Origin: Pseudidiomarina sp. CB1
GTDB lineage: Bacteria; Pseudomonadota; Gammaproteobacteria; Enterobacterales; Alteromonadaceae
Direction: 5' to 3'
Assembly: GCF_024752025.1 (NCBI RefSeq)
Contig: NZ_JANTPU010000003.1
Coordinates: forward strand, 62,001 to 126,000
DNA length: 64,000 nucleotides
Shown here: in pieces, positions 16,437 to 25,223 of the stretch
Layout of the letters: every line of letters starts with the position of its first letter
Numbering within the stretch: position 1 is the first letter of the stretch
Notes under the pieces: generated by a model
The model's database searches: none
What the model was told of the DNA's origin: nothing
The model's input: only the letters and a program-made list of their open reading frames with translations
Position numbers and translations under genes: made by a program

Positions 16437-18512
16437 ATGAAACGAACTCTTCTTTCATTAAGTATTTTGGCGTCTGGGCTTATCAGCGTTGGGAGCGCAA
16501 ATGCTGATGCATTATTGGGCCCTAAACTCTCACAAGATCTACAAAGCCTGACAGGGCCTTACGATGTAATAGTGTCATTTGAGGAGCACAACCAAATTGA
16601 TGGTGTGCTACAGAACCTGGGAATTCCCTACATTGCAATGCAAACAATGCCCATGGCAGGAGCGACTGTAAGCAAGCTGCAATTGCAAGCGCTTTTGGCG
16701 AGTCCAGCTGTCAGCAGTGTCTATGCCAACACTCCATTAGAATACAGCAACTATACGTCGGGTGAAATTACTGGCGGGCATTATGTGCAAGACTTCTATG
16801 GTCTAGACGGACAAGGCGTGACAATTGCAGTGTTAGATTCTGGGGTCGATGCGACGCATCCGGATTTGGAGTTCGCAACCAAAACGATCGAGAACGTGAA
16901 AATTGTTGGCGATCTTGATTTGCTAGGCGGACGCAATGCATTTCTAGAAGGGGTACCAAACAGTGATACCTCGTCGGGTCACGGTACCCATGTTGCCGGC
17001 ACCGTTGCTGGAACAGGTATGGCATCTATTGATGATACACGTAGAGCCTATTACCACGATGGTATTGCTCCAGGAGCAAGCTTAGTGGGGCTTGGCGCCG
17101 GTGAAGGCATTTCGATTCTGTATGCACTGTTGGGTTTCGATTACGCCATTGCGAACCAAGAACGGTTGGGTATCGATGTGATTACCAATAGTTGGGGCGG
17201 CGGCGACGGTGCCGAATTTGATCCAAACAACCCAATTAACAAAGCGTCATTTGAAGCGTATAAGAAGGGGATGGTGGTAAGTTTCGCCGCTTCTAACTCA
17301 GGGCCAGAAGAGGATACGCTGAATCAATATGCAATCGCCCCGTGGGTTATAAATGTTGCAGCGGGCACCAGTGATAAAAAACTTGCCGATTTTTCAAGTC
17401 GTGGCGTCGCGGGTCATCAGTATAAGTATCCCGATATCACCGCACCAGGGCAAGGTATAACCTCTACGCGCGCACCGAATACGGCAATCGGTGCGCTGGG
17501 CCCAGTAATTGACGCGGAAAACCCTGATTACCTTTTGTACTACCACACAATTAGCGGAACTTCGATGGCTACTCCATTTATTGCTGGGGTAACAGCATTG
17601 CTACTGGAAGCGAATCCAGCGTTGTCGCCGGACCAAATAGAGCAAATTATTAAAGATTCGGCTGAGCCGATGGATTATGCGCCGCATGAAGTCGGAGCTG
17701 GTTATATTGATGTTAGAGCTGCTGTAGACCTAGCAAGAGAAACGGTTGGTAATCGTATTGCATTTATGAATGGCGATACATTGTGGGCAAGTCAAGGAAG
17801 TTGGGCGCAAGCTGATGATAGTGCTCAAGAATTTGTTTATGTCGGAAAATGGCAAAGCAAAACAGATACCAGCGCATTCGAAGGAACGGTTTCTATAGCT
17901 AAAAACCCAAACTCGTCAGTTTTTGCTAAAGTACGAGGTGAACGCGTACGGCTTCATTTCTTAGCAACCAATGATCAGCCCGTCTCTATCGAACTTATTA
18001 GCGATGGCCGCGTGATGGGGGCTGAAACAATTTATGCGCGTAATGCTTCTGCAGGATCACCGCAAGATGTAGCGGTTGCATTCGATGATTTGGGTGACGG
18101 CATTCATGACTTAGAAGTTCGGGTTCTCGATAAGGGCGTGATGTTCGATCGGATGGATGTCGATGGCGCAATTTTGCCTCCTGATGTTAGCTTCACCCAA
18201 AGCCAACAAATTGATTCAGGAACAATGGGGGTTTCGGCGGAGAACCTTGAGGTTCAGGAATTCCCGCTAGAAATTGGCCCTAACGATGTCAATCTTACGT
18301 CCACATTGAATTGGACCGGCGTCGCTGACCTAGACTTTTACTTGGTTAACCCCGATGGTGTGGAAGTTGCATCAAGCGCGTCCTTGGAAAACCCTGAAGT
18401 TATCCAGTTTTGGACCGACATGGTGGGCACCTACACATTGCGTGTAACCGGTTATATTAGTGTCGCAACGCCGTTTACCATCACGACAGAAATTACTTCG
18501 GAAGTGCAATGA
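16437..18512 (+). CDS. Secreted subtilisin-like serine protease (S8 family)
   Basis: Exported endopeptidase of 691 residues. It has a signal peptide to about residue 24 (SANA-DA), an inhibitor-type propeptide to about 110, and a catalytic domain with the classical triad: Asp134 in VAVLDSGVD, His182 in SGHGTHVAG, Ser376 in SGTSMATPF, with an oxyanion Asn in SFAASNSGP. The C-terminal 300 residues are beta-rich and end in a jelly-roll segment (ADLDFYLVNPDGVEVASS) like prepeptidase C-terminal domains. The ATG at 16437 is 7 bases from GGAG; an ATG at 16431 is too close. The gene looks more AT-rich than its neighbours and follows a tRNA directly, so acquisition is possible. Confidence 0.93.
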   Translation: MKRTLLSLSILASGLISVGSANADALLGPKLSQDLQSLTGPYDVIVSFEEHNQIDGVLQNLGIPYIAMQTMPMAGATVSKLQLQALLASPAVSSVYANTPLEYSNYTSGEITGGHYVQDFYGLDGQGVTIAVLDSGVDATHPDLEFATKTIENVKIVGDLDLLGGRNAFLEGVPNSDTSSGHGTHVAGTVAGTGMASIDDTRRAYYHDGIAPGASLVGLGAGEGISILYALLGFDYAIANQERLGIDVITNSWGGGDGAEFDPNNPINKASFEAYKKGMVVSFAASNSGPEEDTLNQYAIAPWVINVAAGTSDKKLADFSSRGVAGHQYKYPDITAPGQGITSTRAPNTAIGALGPVIDAENPDYLLYYHTISGTSMATPFIAGVTALLLEANPALSPDQIEQIIKDSAEPMDYAPHEVGAGYIDVRAAVDLARETVGNRIAFMNGDTLWASQGSWAQADDSAQEFVYVGKWQSKTDTSAFEGTVSIAKNPNSSVFAKVRGERVRLHFLATNDQPVSIELISDGRVMGAETIYARNASAGSPQDVAVAFDDLGDGIHDLEVRVLDKGVMFDRMDVDGAILPPDVSFTQSQQIDSGTMGVSAENLEVQEFPLEIGPNDVNLTSTLNWTGVADLDFYLVNPDGVEVASSASLENPEVIQFWTDMVGTYTLRVTGYISVATPFTITTEITSEVQ

Positions 18513-18546
18513 GCGACGCACATTAGGAAGGTTTAGATTACAGACT

Positions 18547-18572
18547 AAAAAGGCGCATTAAGCGCCTTTTTT
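18547..18572 (+). terminator. Rho-independent terminator after the subtilase gene
   Basis: AAAAAGGCGC, ATTAA loop, GCGCC then TTTTTT. The A-run before the stem would also let it work on the minus strand. Confidence 0.92.
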
Positions 18573-18658
18573 AATTCAACACCTTTCGGTGCTACTATTG
18601 TGAAGCGGGGGACTTGAGTCGCCGTAAGGCGGTATAACCACTAAGAAGCGAAACGATT

Positions 18659-19498
18659 GTGAGAGCAACAACAAAAAGAGCGCTGGTTGTTGAAGGTGGC
18701 GCAATGCGCGGTATTTTTGCCGCGGGTGTGCTCGATGGCTTCATGCGCGATGAATTTAAGCCCTTTGATGTTGCCATTGGCGTTTCCGCGGGTTCCACCA
18801 ACCTCATTGGTTATCTAACCGATGATTACCAACGCAGCTATCGCATTCTTACTGAGCTGGCGCAATCGAAAGACTTTATTGACCCAATACGCGGTATGCT
18901 CGGCGGACATTTGTGTGATGTGGAATGGTTGTGGCGTACGTCTTACGATCAAATTGAGTTGCACTTCGAGCACTATCTAGAGGGTAAAATCCCACTTTAT
19001 GCGGTAACGACGCGCGTCGAAGATGGCGCACCTTGCTATATCCAAGTGAATCAGCAGAATATGCATCAACTGTTTCCGGCATCTTGCGCGATTCCGTTGG
19101 CATTTCGTGACTTCCCCGAAGTCGATGGGGTAGCGATGACTGACGGAGGTGTGGCGGATTCCATTCCGGTTTTGAAGGCTTATGAGATGGGGGCACGTGA
19201 CATCACAGTGATTTTGTCGCGTGCCAAAGGTTATCGTAAAACCTCAGGTCGCTCGCTCGGCATTACTCGCCGTATCCTTAGCCAATACCCTAAGCTGTGT
19301 GACGCCATCGAAGATCGTGCTGAACGTTACAACGCCACCATCGACTTTATCGAAAATCCGCCCGCGGACTGCACGATTCACATTATTGCTCCACCCGAAT
19401 ATATGCCGGTCGGGCGTTTCACACGACAGCGCGAACGCCTTGAAATAGGCTACAACGCAGGCTTACGTACCGCGTTCGAGCATATCGATCACTTATAG
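18659..19498 (+). CDS. Patatin-like phospholipase (YjjU-like)
   Basis: Predicted lipid acyl hydrolase with a Ser-Asp dyad. The 279 residues carry the patatin oxyanion loop GGAMRGIF (about 14-21), the nucleophile elbow GVSAGS (about 42-47) and the catalytic aspartate in TDGGVADSIPV. No signal peptide is seen, so it probably acts at the cytosolic face. The GTG start is chosen because the oxyanion loop comes so soon after; the ribosome site is weak. The last 6 bases overlap the end of the convergent OsmC-YcaO gene, with no terminator hairpin between them. Confidence 0.87.
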   Translation: MRATTKRALVVEGGAMRGIFAAGVLDGFMRDEFKPFDVAIGVSAGSTNLIGYLTDDYQRSYRILTELAQSKDFIDPIRGMLGGHLCDVEWLWRTSYDQIELHFEHYLEGKIPLYAVTTRVEDGAPCYIQVNQQNMHQLFPASCAIPLAFRDFPEVDGVAMTDGGVADSIPVLKAYEMGARDITVILSRAKGYRKTSGRSLGITRRILSQYPKLCDAIEDRAERYNATIDFIENPPADCTIHIIAPPEYMPVGRFTRQRERLEIGYNAGLRTAFEHIDHL

Positions 19499-21673
19499 TT
19501 TTGCGGCCCGTGCAGCATGCAGTTTTTTATAGCTTTCAACTAAGCGCAGGTGCTTGTCTAAACCGTCGAGCTGTATGTTGGTAGGGGTGAGTCCATGGAA
19601 GCGTACGCTGCCTTCGACAGAGCCTACCACAGCATCCATAGTGTCGTGGCCGTACATGCGACGAAGATTCACGATAAAGTCATCCAGCGCTAACTCATCG
19701 TCCAGTACAATCTCTAAAACGGCTTGAACGGCGCGATAGAACAGCACACGTTCAACGGTGTTGTCGTTGTACTGCAAGAACATTTCGACACAATCGAGCG
19801 CATCTTCGTGCTCGCCGAGAGCCAAGTAAATGAGCAGTTTCAGCTCTAAAATCGTCAGCTGACCCCAGACGGTGTTCTCGTCGAACTCAATACCAATCAA
19901 GGTGATGATATCGGTGTAATTGTCGAGCTGGCTTTCTTCTAAACGCTCAACAAGATCGCGTAATTGTTCGTCCGATAAGCGATGCAAATTAAGAATGTCT
20001 TCGCGGTAGTCGAGCGCCATATTGGTGTTATCCCAGACGAGGTCTTCGACCGGGTACACTTCTGAGTAGCCGGGTACCAGAATACGACATACGGGCGCGC
20101 CAAGGTCTTCATACACCGCGACATAGGCTTCTTTACCGATGTCGGCGAGGATTTGGAACAAGCCGTCGGATTCTTCGGCATTAGTGCCCGAGAAATCCCA
20201 ATCGGCAAACTCGTAATCGCTGCGTGCACTGAAGAAACGCCAAGAAATCAAACCTGATGAGTCGATGAAGTGCTCGACAAAGTTATTCGGTTCGCTCACC
20301 GCCATGGAGTTAAAGGTGGGTGGCTGGAAGTCGTTTAAGCCTTCAAAACTGCGGCCCTGCATCAGCTCGGTAAGACTGCGCTCGAGTGCCACATGCATAC
20401 TCGGGTGCGCACCAAAAGAGGCAAATACGCCTCCCGTTCGAGGATTCATCAACGTCATACACATAACAGGAAATTGGCCGCCTAACGAGGCGTCTTTGAC
20501 CAAGATGGGATAACCCTGTGCTTCCAACGCTTGCACCGCTTCTACTAAGTCAGGATAGCGCGCCATCACTTCATTCGGCACATCGGGGAGGGCAATTTCG
20601 TTTTCGAGAATCTCGCGCTTCACGGCGCGCTCAAAAATCTCCGACAAACACTGCACTTGGGCTTCAGCGAGCGTATTGCCTGCACTCATACCGTTGCTGA
20701 GGTATAAGTTTTCAATCAGATTCGAGGGAAAGTACAGGGTTTCACCGTCGGAATGACGCTGAAATGGTAAAGCGCAGATGCCGCGGTCACGGCGTCCAGA
20801 ATTGGTATCAATTAAATGTGAGCCGCGCAGCTCGCCTTCTGGATCGTAAATTGGCAGGCAATAGTCATCGAGTAATCCTTTGGGAAGGCTGTCGTCCTCG
20901 GTTAGCGCAAACCACTTTTCATTCGGATAGTGTACGAATTCGCTATTGGCAATCTCTTCGCCAAAGAACTGGTCGTTGTAGAAGAAGTTGCAGTTTAAAC
21001 GCTCGATGAACTCACCTAGAGCTGACGCCAAAGCGGCTTCTTTGGTCGCACCTTTACCGTTGGTGAAACACATTGGCGATGCGGCATCACGAATATGTAG
21101 TGACCACACGTGTGGCACGATGTTACGCCACGACGCAATCTCTATTTTCATGCCGAGGTCGGCAAGAATTTGCGTCATGTTGGCAATGGTTTGCTCTAAC
21201 GGTAGATCTTTCCCTTCGATGTAGGTGAGTGAGCCGCCCTCTGGTGCCCCCATCAATAGCGCCTGAGCATCTTCATCAAGGTTCTCGACCACTTCAATTT
21301 GGAATTCAGGGCCGGTTTGCACCACCTTTTTAACGGTACAACGATCAATGGATCGCAAAATGCCTTGACGGTCTTTGTCAGAAATATCCTCAGGAAGCTC
21401 GACTTGGATCTTAAAAATCTGGTTATAGCGATTCTCTGGGTCGACGATATTGTTTTGCGACAAGCGAATATTTTCGGTGGGGATGTCACGTGATAAGCAG
21501 TAGACCTTCACAAAATAGGCGGCACACATCGCCGACGACGCCAAAAAGTAGTCAAATGGGCTCGGCGCCGAGCCGTCGCCTTTATAGCGGATCGGCTGAT
21601 CGGTGACCACTGTAAAGTCGTCGAATTTGGCTTCGAGGCGGAGATTGTCGAGAAAATTAACTTTGATTTCCAT
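19493..21673 (-). CDS. ycaO: OsmC domain / YcaO domain fusion protein
   Basis: A 726-residue fusion. Residues 1-135 form an OsmC-like domain that keeps both redox cysteines (Cys50 in SSAMCAAYF, Cys112 in IDRCTVKK), as in hydroperoxide-reducing members. Residues about 150-560 form the YcaO ATP-dependent domain with the nucleotide-binding helices (GATKEAALASALGEFIERL, AEAQVQCLSEIFERAV). The remaining 165 residues are helical and acidic, as in E. coli YcaO, which lacks the OsmC part. The C-terminal PxPxP of azoline-forming YcaOs is absent. E. coli YcaO is linked to RimO methylthiolation of ribosomal protein S12, but its mechanism is unclear. No precursor peptide gene is adjacent. Confidence 0.9.
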   Translation of the reverse strand: MEIKVNFLDNLRLEAKFDDFTVVTDQPIRYKGDGSAPSPFDYFLASSAMCAAYFVKVYCLSRDIPTENIRLSQNNIVDPENRYNQIFKIQVELPEDISDKDRQGILRSIDRCTVKKVVQTGPEFQIEVVENLDEDAQALLMGAPEGGSLTYIEGKDLPLEQTIANMTQILADLGMKIEIASWRNIVPHVWSLHIRDAASPMCFTNGKGATKEAALASALGEFIERLNCNFFYNDQFFGEEIANSEFVHYPNEKWFALTEDDSLPKGLLDDYCLPIYDPEGELRGSHLIDTNSGRRDRGICALPFQRHSDGETLYFPSNLIENLYLSNGMSAGNTLAEAQVQCLSEIFERAVKREILENEIALPDVPNEVMARYPDLVEAVQALEAQGYPILVKDASLGGQFPVMCMTLMNPRTGGVFASFGAHPSMHVALERSLTELMQGRSFEGLNDFQPPTFNSMAVSEPNNFVEHFIDSSGLISWRFFSARSDYEFADWDFSGTNAEESDGLFQILADIGKEAYVAVYEDLGAPVCRILVPGYSEVYPVEDLVWDNTNMALDYREDILNLHRLSDEQLRDLVERLEESQLDNYTDIITLIGIEFDENTVWGQLTILELKLLIYLALGEHEDALDCVEMFLQYNDNTVERVLFYRAVQAVLEIVLDDELALDDFIVNLRRMYGHDTMDAVVGSVEGSVRFHGLTPTNIQLDGLDKHLRLVESYKKLHAARAAKL

Positions 21674-21830
21674 TGTGTGCGCTACTTATTGCGAGGGCGT
21701 GTGCCGTGAAAAGATTCAACAGCGCCTATTATCCACATTTTCACCCCTTTCGTCTGCGTGGAATTTTTCACCGTTATGTATTACGCTTGTCGGACAATAA
21801 TAATTAAATAAACCGCAAAGACTTTTTTAC

Positions 21831-23582
21831 ATGACTGCATTGCTGCGCCAGCTGAGCTGGCTTCTGATGAGCTGGCTTTTGGTAGGCTGCATGGTACTGA
21901 TTCTCAGTACTGCGGCGCATGCTGCCATTCCAACGAGCCAGATCGGCGCCGAGCCGATCAAGTTGGAGAGCTTTCCAATCGAGTATGCGGTTGCGCCACG
22001 TGACGCTATGAGCCTTAACGAAGTGCGCGCACTCACATTCACCCCCTATGAAAGCCAATTAGCACTCGGCACTGAAGCTAAATCAGTTTGGGTTCGGTTT
22101 CGTCTGGAGAACACTGCAAGTGTGCCACGGCGATTATTTATTCACTTCCCTGAGGCTTACCATAATCGTGCGGTAGGGTTTTATGAACTGCGCGATGGCT
22201 TGCTGAGCAACAAGGTTAAGATTGATCTGAATAACGTGACGCAACATCCGTCGATGATTCGTGAACAAGCGGTTTATGACACAACCCTTGCCGCAGGCGA
22301 AAGCGCGACGTTTTACGTGCACAGCTGGTCGTATTCGCATCAGTGGTTTGCGCTCAATGTTTATGATGAGCTGCACTCACGTAATGCCTTAGCGGGGACA
22401 ATGCTTGATATCGCTCTAATGGTGGGTACCTTGCTGGCGCTGATCATTTTCAATTTCCTGCTGTATTTTTCATCACGATCAATCGAGAACGTTTACTACG
22501 CGCTCTACCTTATTTCTGGAGCAACTTGGATTGCATTATCGTACGGTTTGCTAGGCAATATGTTTGGCTTGTTCGGCGATATTGCCTTGCAGTTTCATTT
22601 ATCGTTGATGGCGATGGCTGCGTTCCTGATCATGTTCATGATCGCGATCTTCGATACCAAGCGAAGCTTTCCTACCGAACACAAGATCCTTTCGTTGTTA
22701 CTCGCGATCATTGTGGCTGACTTTGTCTACGGTATTTTTGATATCGTCGGCGCACTTAGCTATGCCAGCACCATTGCCGCAATCATGATTGTGGTGACCT
22801 TATCGGTTGGCCTGTCGATTTGGCGGAAAGGCCATCCGTTGGCAATTTATTTTCTTTTAGGGCACGGTTTCTTCTTTGTTTTTAATGCTCTAGCGGTGCT
22901 TTATTACAAGTCGATTCTGGATTTTAGTTATGTGACCAAGCACGGCGTAGGGATTGGCATTATGCTCGAAGCATTAATGCTGGCCTTTATTGTGGCGTAT
23001 CGCATTAAGATGCTCGAACAGGTGAAAGCCAGTCAGGAGCAACTTCGTATCGAAGCACAAACGGATTCGCTTACCGGGCTCTACAACCGTCGTTACTTTC
23101 ATGGCCGAGCGAATGAATTATTGGCAAAAGCTAAACATCAGGACGTGCCGTTGGTGGTGTTAGCGATAGACCTTGATGACTTTAAGCAGGTGAACGATGC
23201 CTACGGTCATTACGTTGGCGACCAAGTATTGGTGAAGCTTGCCGAGCTCTTACGTTCGTCCTGTCGCTCACACGATGTCGTGGCCCGCTTCGGTGGAGAG
23301 GAATTCGTGCTATTACTGTACCGCACGTCACTGAGCAGTGCCGAAGCCATTGCTGAAACACTGCGTCGGCAAGTACGGGAATTAAAGTTAGCGGCGGAGC
23401 AAGACGATCTTACGGTGACGGTGAGTATCGGGGTGAGCGAGGTTGACTTAAACGTGTCCTCGATCGAACTTGCGTTGCATGACGCTGATACTGCTTTGTA
23501 CCAGGCGAAAGGTAATGGCCGCGATCGGGTCTGTGTGTACGGTGACGCGCAAGACGTTAGCCTTGCGCGGGAGTCGAACTAG
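21831..23582 (+). CDS. 7TMR-DISM diguanylate cyclase
   Basis: Membrane sensor that makes cyclic di-GMP. The 583 residues comprise a signal peptide (to AAHAA, about 32), a periplasmic beta-rich 7TMR-DISM sensing domain (about 40-170), seven membrane spans (about 185-385), a short coiled coil (KMLEQVKASQEQLRIEAQ) and a GGDEF domain. The active site is intact, GGEEF at 488-492, and an inhibitory RxxD site (R479-D482) lies five residues upstream, so product inhibition is expected. The ribosome site is weak. It is divergent from the OsmC-YcaO gene and stands alone. DISM domains are proposed to bind carbohydrate ligands. Confidence 0.92.
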   Translation: MTALLRQLSWLLMSWLLVGCMVLILSTAAHAAIPTSQIGAEPIKLESFPIEYAVAPRDAMSLNEVRALTFTPYESQLALGTEAKSVWVRFRLENTASVPRRLFIHFPEAYHNRAVGFYELRDGLLSNKVKIDLNNVTQHPSMIREQAVYDTTLAAGESATFYVHSWSYSHQWFALNVYDELHSRNALAGTMLDIALMVGTLLALIIFNFLLYFSSRSIENVYYALYLISGATWIALSYGLLGNMFGLFGDIALQFHLSLMAMAAFLIMFMIAIFDTKRSFPTEHKILSLLLAIIVADFVYGIFDIVGALSYASTIAAIMIVVTLSVGLSIWRKGHPLAIYFLLGHGFFFVFNALAVLYYKSILDFSYVTKHGVGIGIMLEALMLAFIVAYRIKMLEQVKASQEQLRIEAQTDSLTGLYNRRYFHGRANELLAKAKHQDVPLVVLAIDLDDFKQVNDAYGHYVGDQVLVKLAELLRSSCRSHDVVARFGGEEFVLLLYRTSLSSAEAIAETLRRQVRELKLAAEQDDLTVTVSIGVSEVDLNVSSIELALHDADTALYQAKGNGRDRVCVYGDAQDVSLARESN

Positions 23583-23603
23583 TAGGGCAGCCGTGGGTCA
23601 TTG

Positions 23604-23696
23604 TCAGCATAGCCACTGCCAATCACTCGATGAGCATCCAGTGAGGATAGCAACCGCGAACAGGCTCACAACTAAAGATAAGATCACACGCTGCAA
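23604..23696 (-). CDS. Candidate 30-residue lipoprotein
   Basis: A short ORF in the otherwise empty gap between the diguanylate cyclase and ndh genes. From a TTG at 23696, with GGAG 8 bases upstream, it encodes a textbook lipoprotein signal: QR, a long Leu/Val/Ala core, then the lipobox LTGC (Cys 21). Only ten residues, CSSSDWQWLC, are left as the mature peptide. A second cysteine is the very last residue. No family is recognised. It could be a real mini-lipoprotein, a membrane-active peptide, or the N-terminal remnant of a longer lipoprotein. Confidence 0.45.
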   Translation of the reverse strand: MQRVILSLVVSLFAVAILTGCSSSDWQWLC

Positions 23697-23755
23697 AGCT
23701 TTGACTCCACAATAGCTATTTAACACTGTTTATTTCTGACAAAGATGACTAAAGG

Positions 23756-23781
23756 ATCAATTAAACGATTGATATAATCAA
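23756..23781 (+). promoter_or_regulatory. ndh promoter region with dyad motifs
   Basis: TATAAT (23774-23779) is embedded in TTGAT-ATA-ATCAA (23769-23781), and a further ATCAAT lies at 23756-23761 in inverted orientation to ATTGAT (23768-23773). This resembles FNR half-sites, but the spacer is three bases instead of four. No strong -35 is present at 17 bases. E. coli ndh is FNR-repressed, which makes the motif worth noting. Confidence 0.35.
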
Positions 23782-23815
23782 CGCACACGCGTTCAATTAC
23801 AAATAGGATGATGAG

Positions 23816-25108
23816 ATGGCGGATCACATCGTAGTCGTAGGTGGGGGGGCTGGCGGGTTAGAGTTAGTGACGCGGTTGGCACGTAAGTTCAAACGCGACA
23901 GTTCTGTCCACGTCACCTTAGTCGACCGTAATCTCACACACATTTGGAAGCCTTTACTTCATGAAGTTGCGGCTGGCGCTTTAGATGCAGATATGGACGG
24001 TGTTGATTATCGAGTGCAAGCAGCAACCGCGGGTTTTCGCTTTCAGCCCGGAGAGTTAATTGGTGTAGACGCAGAGAGGCAAGAAATAAAACTTGCCGCC
24101 ATGTGCGATGATGCGGGTCACGAGATTGTTGCTGAGCGAGTCATTCCTTATTCCACACTCGTACTCGCAATCGGCTCGGTGACTAATGACTTTGGCACCA
24201 AAGGCGCGGCCGAACATTGCTATTTTCTTGATAGCGTTCAGCAGGCACGGCGCTTTCATCACACCCTAATGAATACGTTTTTGGCACTGCAGGCGAAGAA
24301 GTATCCTCAGCCGCTAAGTGTCGCTATTGTCGGTGCAGGTGCGACTGGTGTTGAACTTTCTGCTGAATTACATAAATCAGCGGAACTCATCCGTGCCTAT
24401 GGTTTCGACGACTTTAATATGAGCCAATTACAAATTACTCTCGTTGAAGCCGGCGAGCGAATTCTACCTGCGCTACCCGAACGCATTGCCGCATCTGCGT
24501 TACAGGAATTAGAAGCACTCGGCGTACAGGTGCGAACGAATACGGCGGTCACAGAAATTAATGAACAAGGACTGATGACTCAGGATGGTGAATTGATTGC
24601 GGCACCCATTAAGGTATGGGCGGCAGGTGTTAAAGCGCCGCCTTTTCTTGCTCAACTGGCTGGGTTTGAATGTAATCGTGGTAACCAAATTCTGGCCCGA
24701 CCAACACTACAAAGTTCGACCTTTGCTAATGTCTTTGTCTTAGGAGATTGTGCAGCGGTAGAGCAACCTGACGGTTCGCGCGTTCCTCCCCGTGCGCAGG
24801 CCGCACATCAGATGGCAAATCATATTTATAAAGCGATCTGTGCGCAGCAGCGTGGCATTGAATTACCGACGTTCCGGTATCGTGATCACGGCTCGCTCGT
24901 TTCTTTATCCAGTTACTCCGCGGTGGGGAGTTTAATGGGTAACTTGACCAAAGGCTCGATGAAAGTCGAAGGTTTGCTCGCTCGTATTATGTATAAGTCA
25001 TTGTACCGTATGCACCAAGTCGCGGTGCACGGCTACTTCCGTACGTTGTTGTATATGCTCGCGCAGGTGATTAACCGACGTTTGCGGCCACGGTTGAAGC
25101 TTCACTAG
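23816..25108 (+). CDS. ndh: Type II NADH:quinone oxidoreductase (NDH-2)
   Basis: Single-subunit, non-proton-pumping NADH dehydrogenase that passes electrons to quinone at the inner membrane. The 430 residues have the FAD-binding GGGAGGLELV (9-18), the NADH-binding IVGAGATGVELSAEL (about 172), the second FAD segment NVFVLGDCAAVEQPDG, and a C-terminal membrane-anchoring helical region (YFRTLLYMLAQVINRRLRPRL). AGGATG precedes the ATG. It is monocistronic and divergent from the mini-lipoprotein ORF. Length and motifs match Ndh of gammaproteobacteria. Confidence 0.95.
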   Translation: MADHIVVVGGGAGGLELVTRLARKFKRDSSVHVTLVDRNLTHIWKPLLHEVAAGALDADMDGVDYRVQAATAGFRFQPGELIGVDAERQEIKLAAMCDDAGHEIVAERVIPYSTLVLAIGSVTNDFGTKGAAEHCYFLDSVQQARRFHHTLMNTFLALQAKKYPQPLSVAIVGAGATGVELSAELHKSAELIRAYGFDDFNMSQLQITLVEAGERILPALPERIAASALQELEALGVQVRTNTAVTEINEQGLMTQDGELIAAPIKVWAAGVKAPPFLAQLAGFECNRGNQILARPTLQSSTFANVFVLGDCAAVEQPDGSRVPPRAQAAHQMANHIYKAICAQQRGIELPTFRYRDHGSLVSLSSYSAVGSLMGNLTKGSMKVEGLLARIMYKSLYRMHQVAVHGYFRTLLYMLAQVINRRLRPRLKLH

Positions 25109-25146
25109 CCCGCTCGATAGCACTGTTATTAAAATTTACTCGCTTG

Positions 25147-25188
25147 TTAACGCACTTTTGACGTGAACAAACACGCCATTTGCGTTAA
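25147..25188. repeat. Inverted repeat between ndh and the DUF945 gene
   Basis: TTAACGCA (25147-25154) and TGCGTTAA (25181-25188) are perfect complements around a 26-base loop. A second small dyad, CGTTA-agg-TAACG, follows at 25183-25195 and runs into TTTTT, so the end of this stretch may serve as a weak ndh terminator. Confidence 0.4.
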
Positions 25189-25223
25189 GGTAACGTTTTT
25201 ACAACAAACTGCGGAATAATAAC

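Noticed and set aside
23769-23781. FNR site in the ndh promoter
   Set aside because: The dyad TTGAT-ATA-ATCAA has a three-base rather than four-base spacer, so it was noted only as a promoter dyad.
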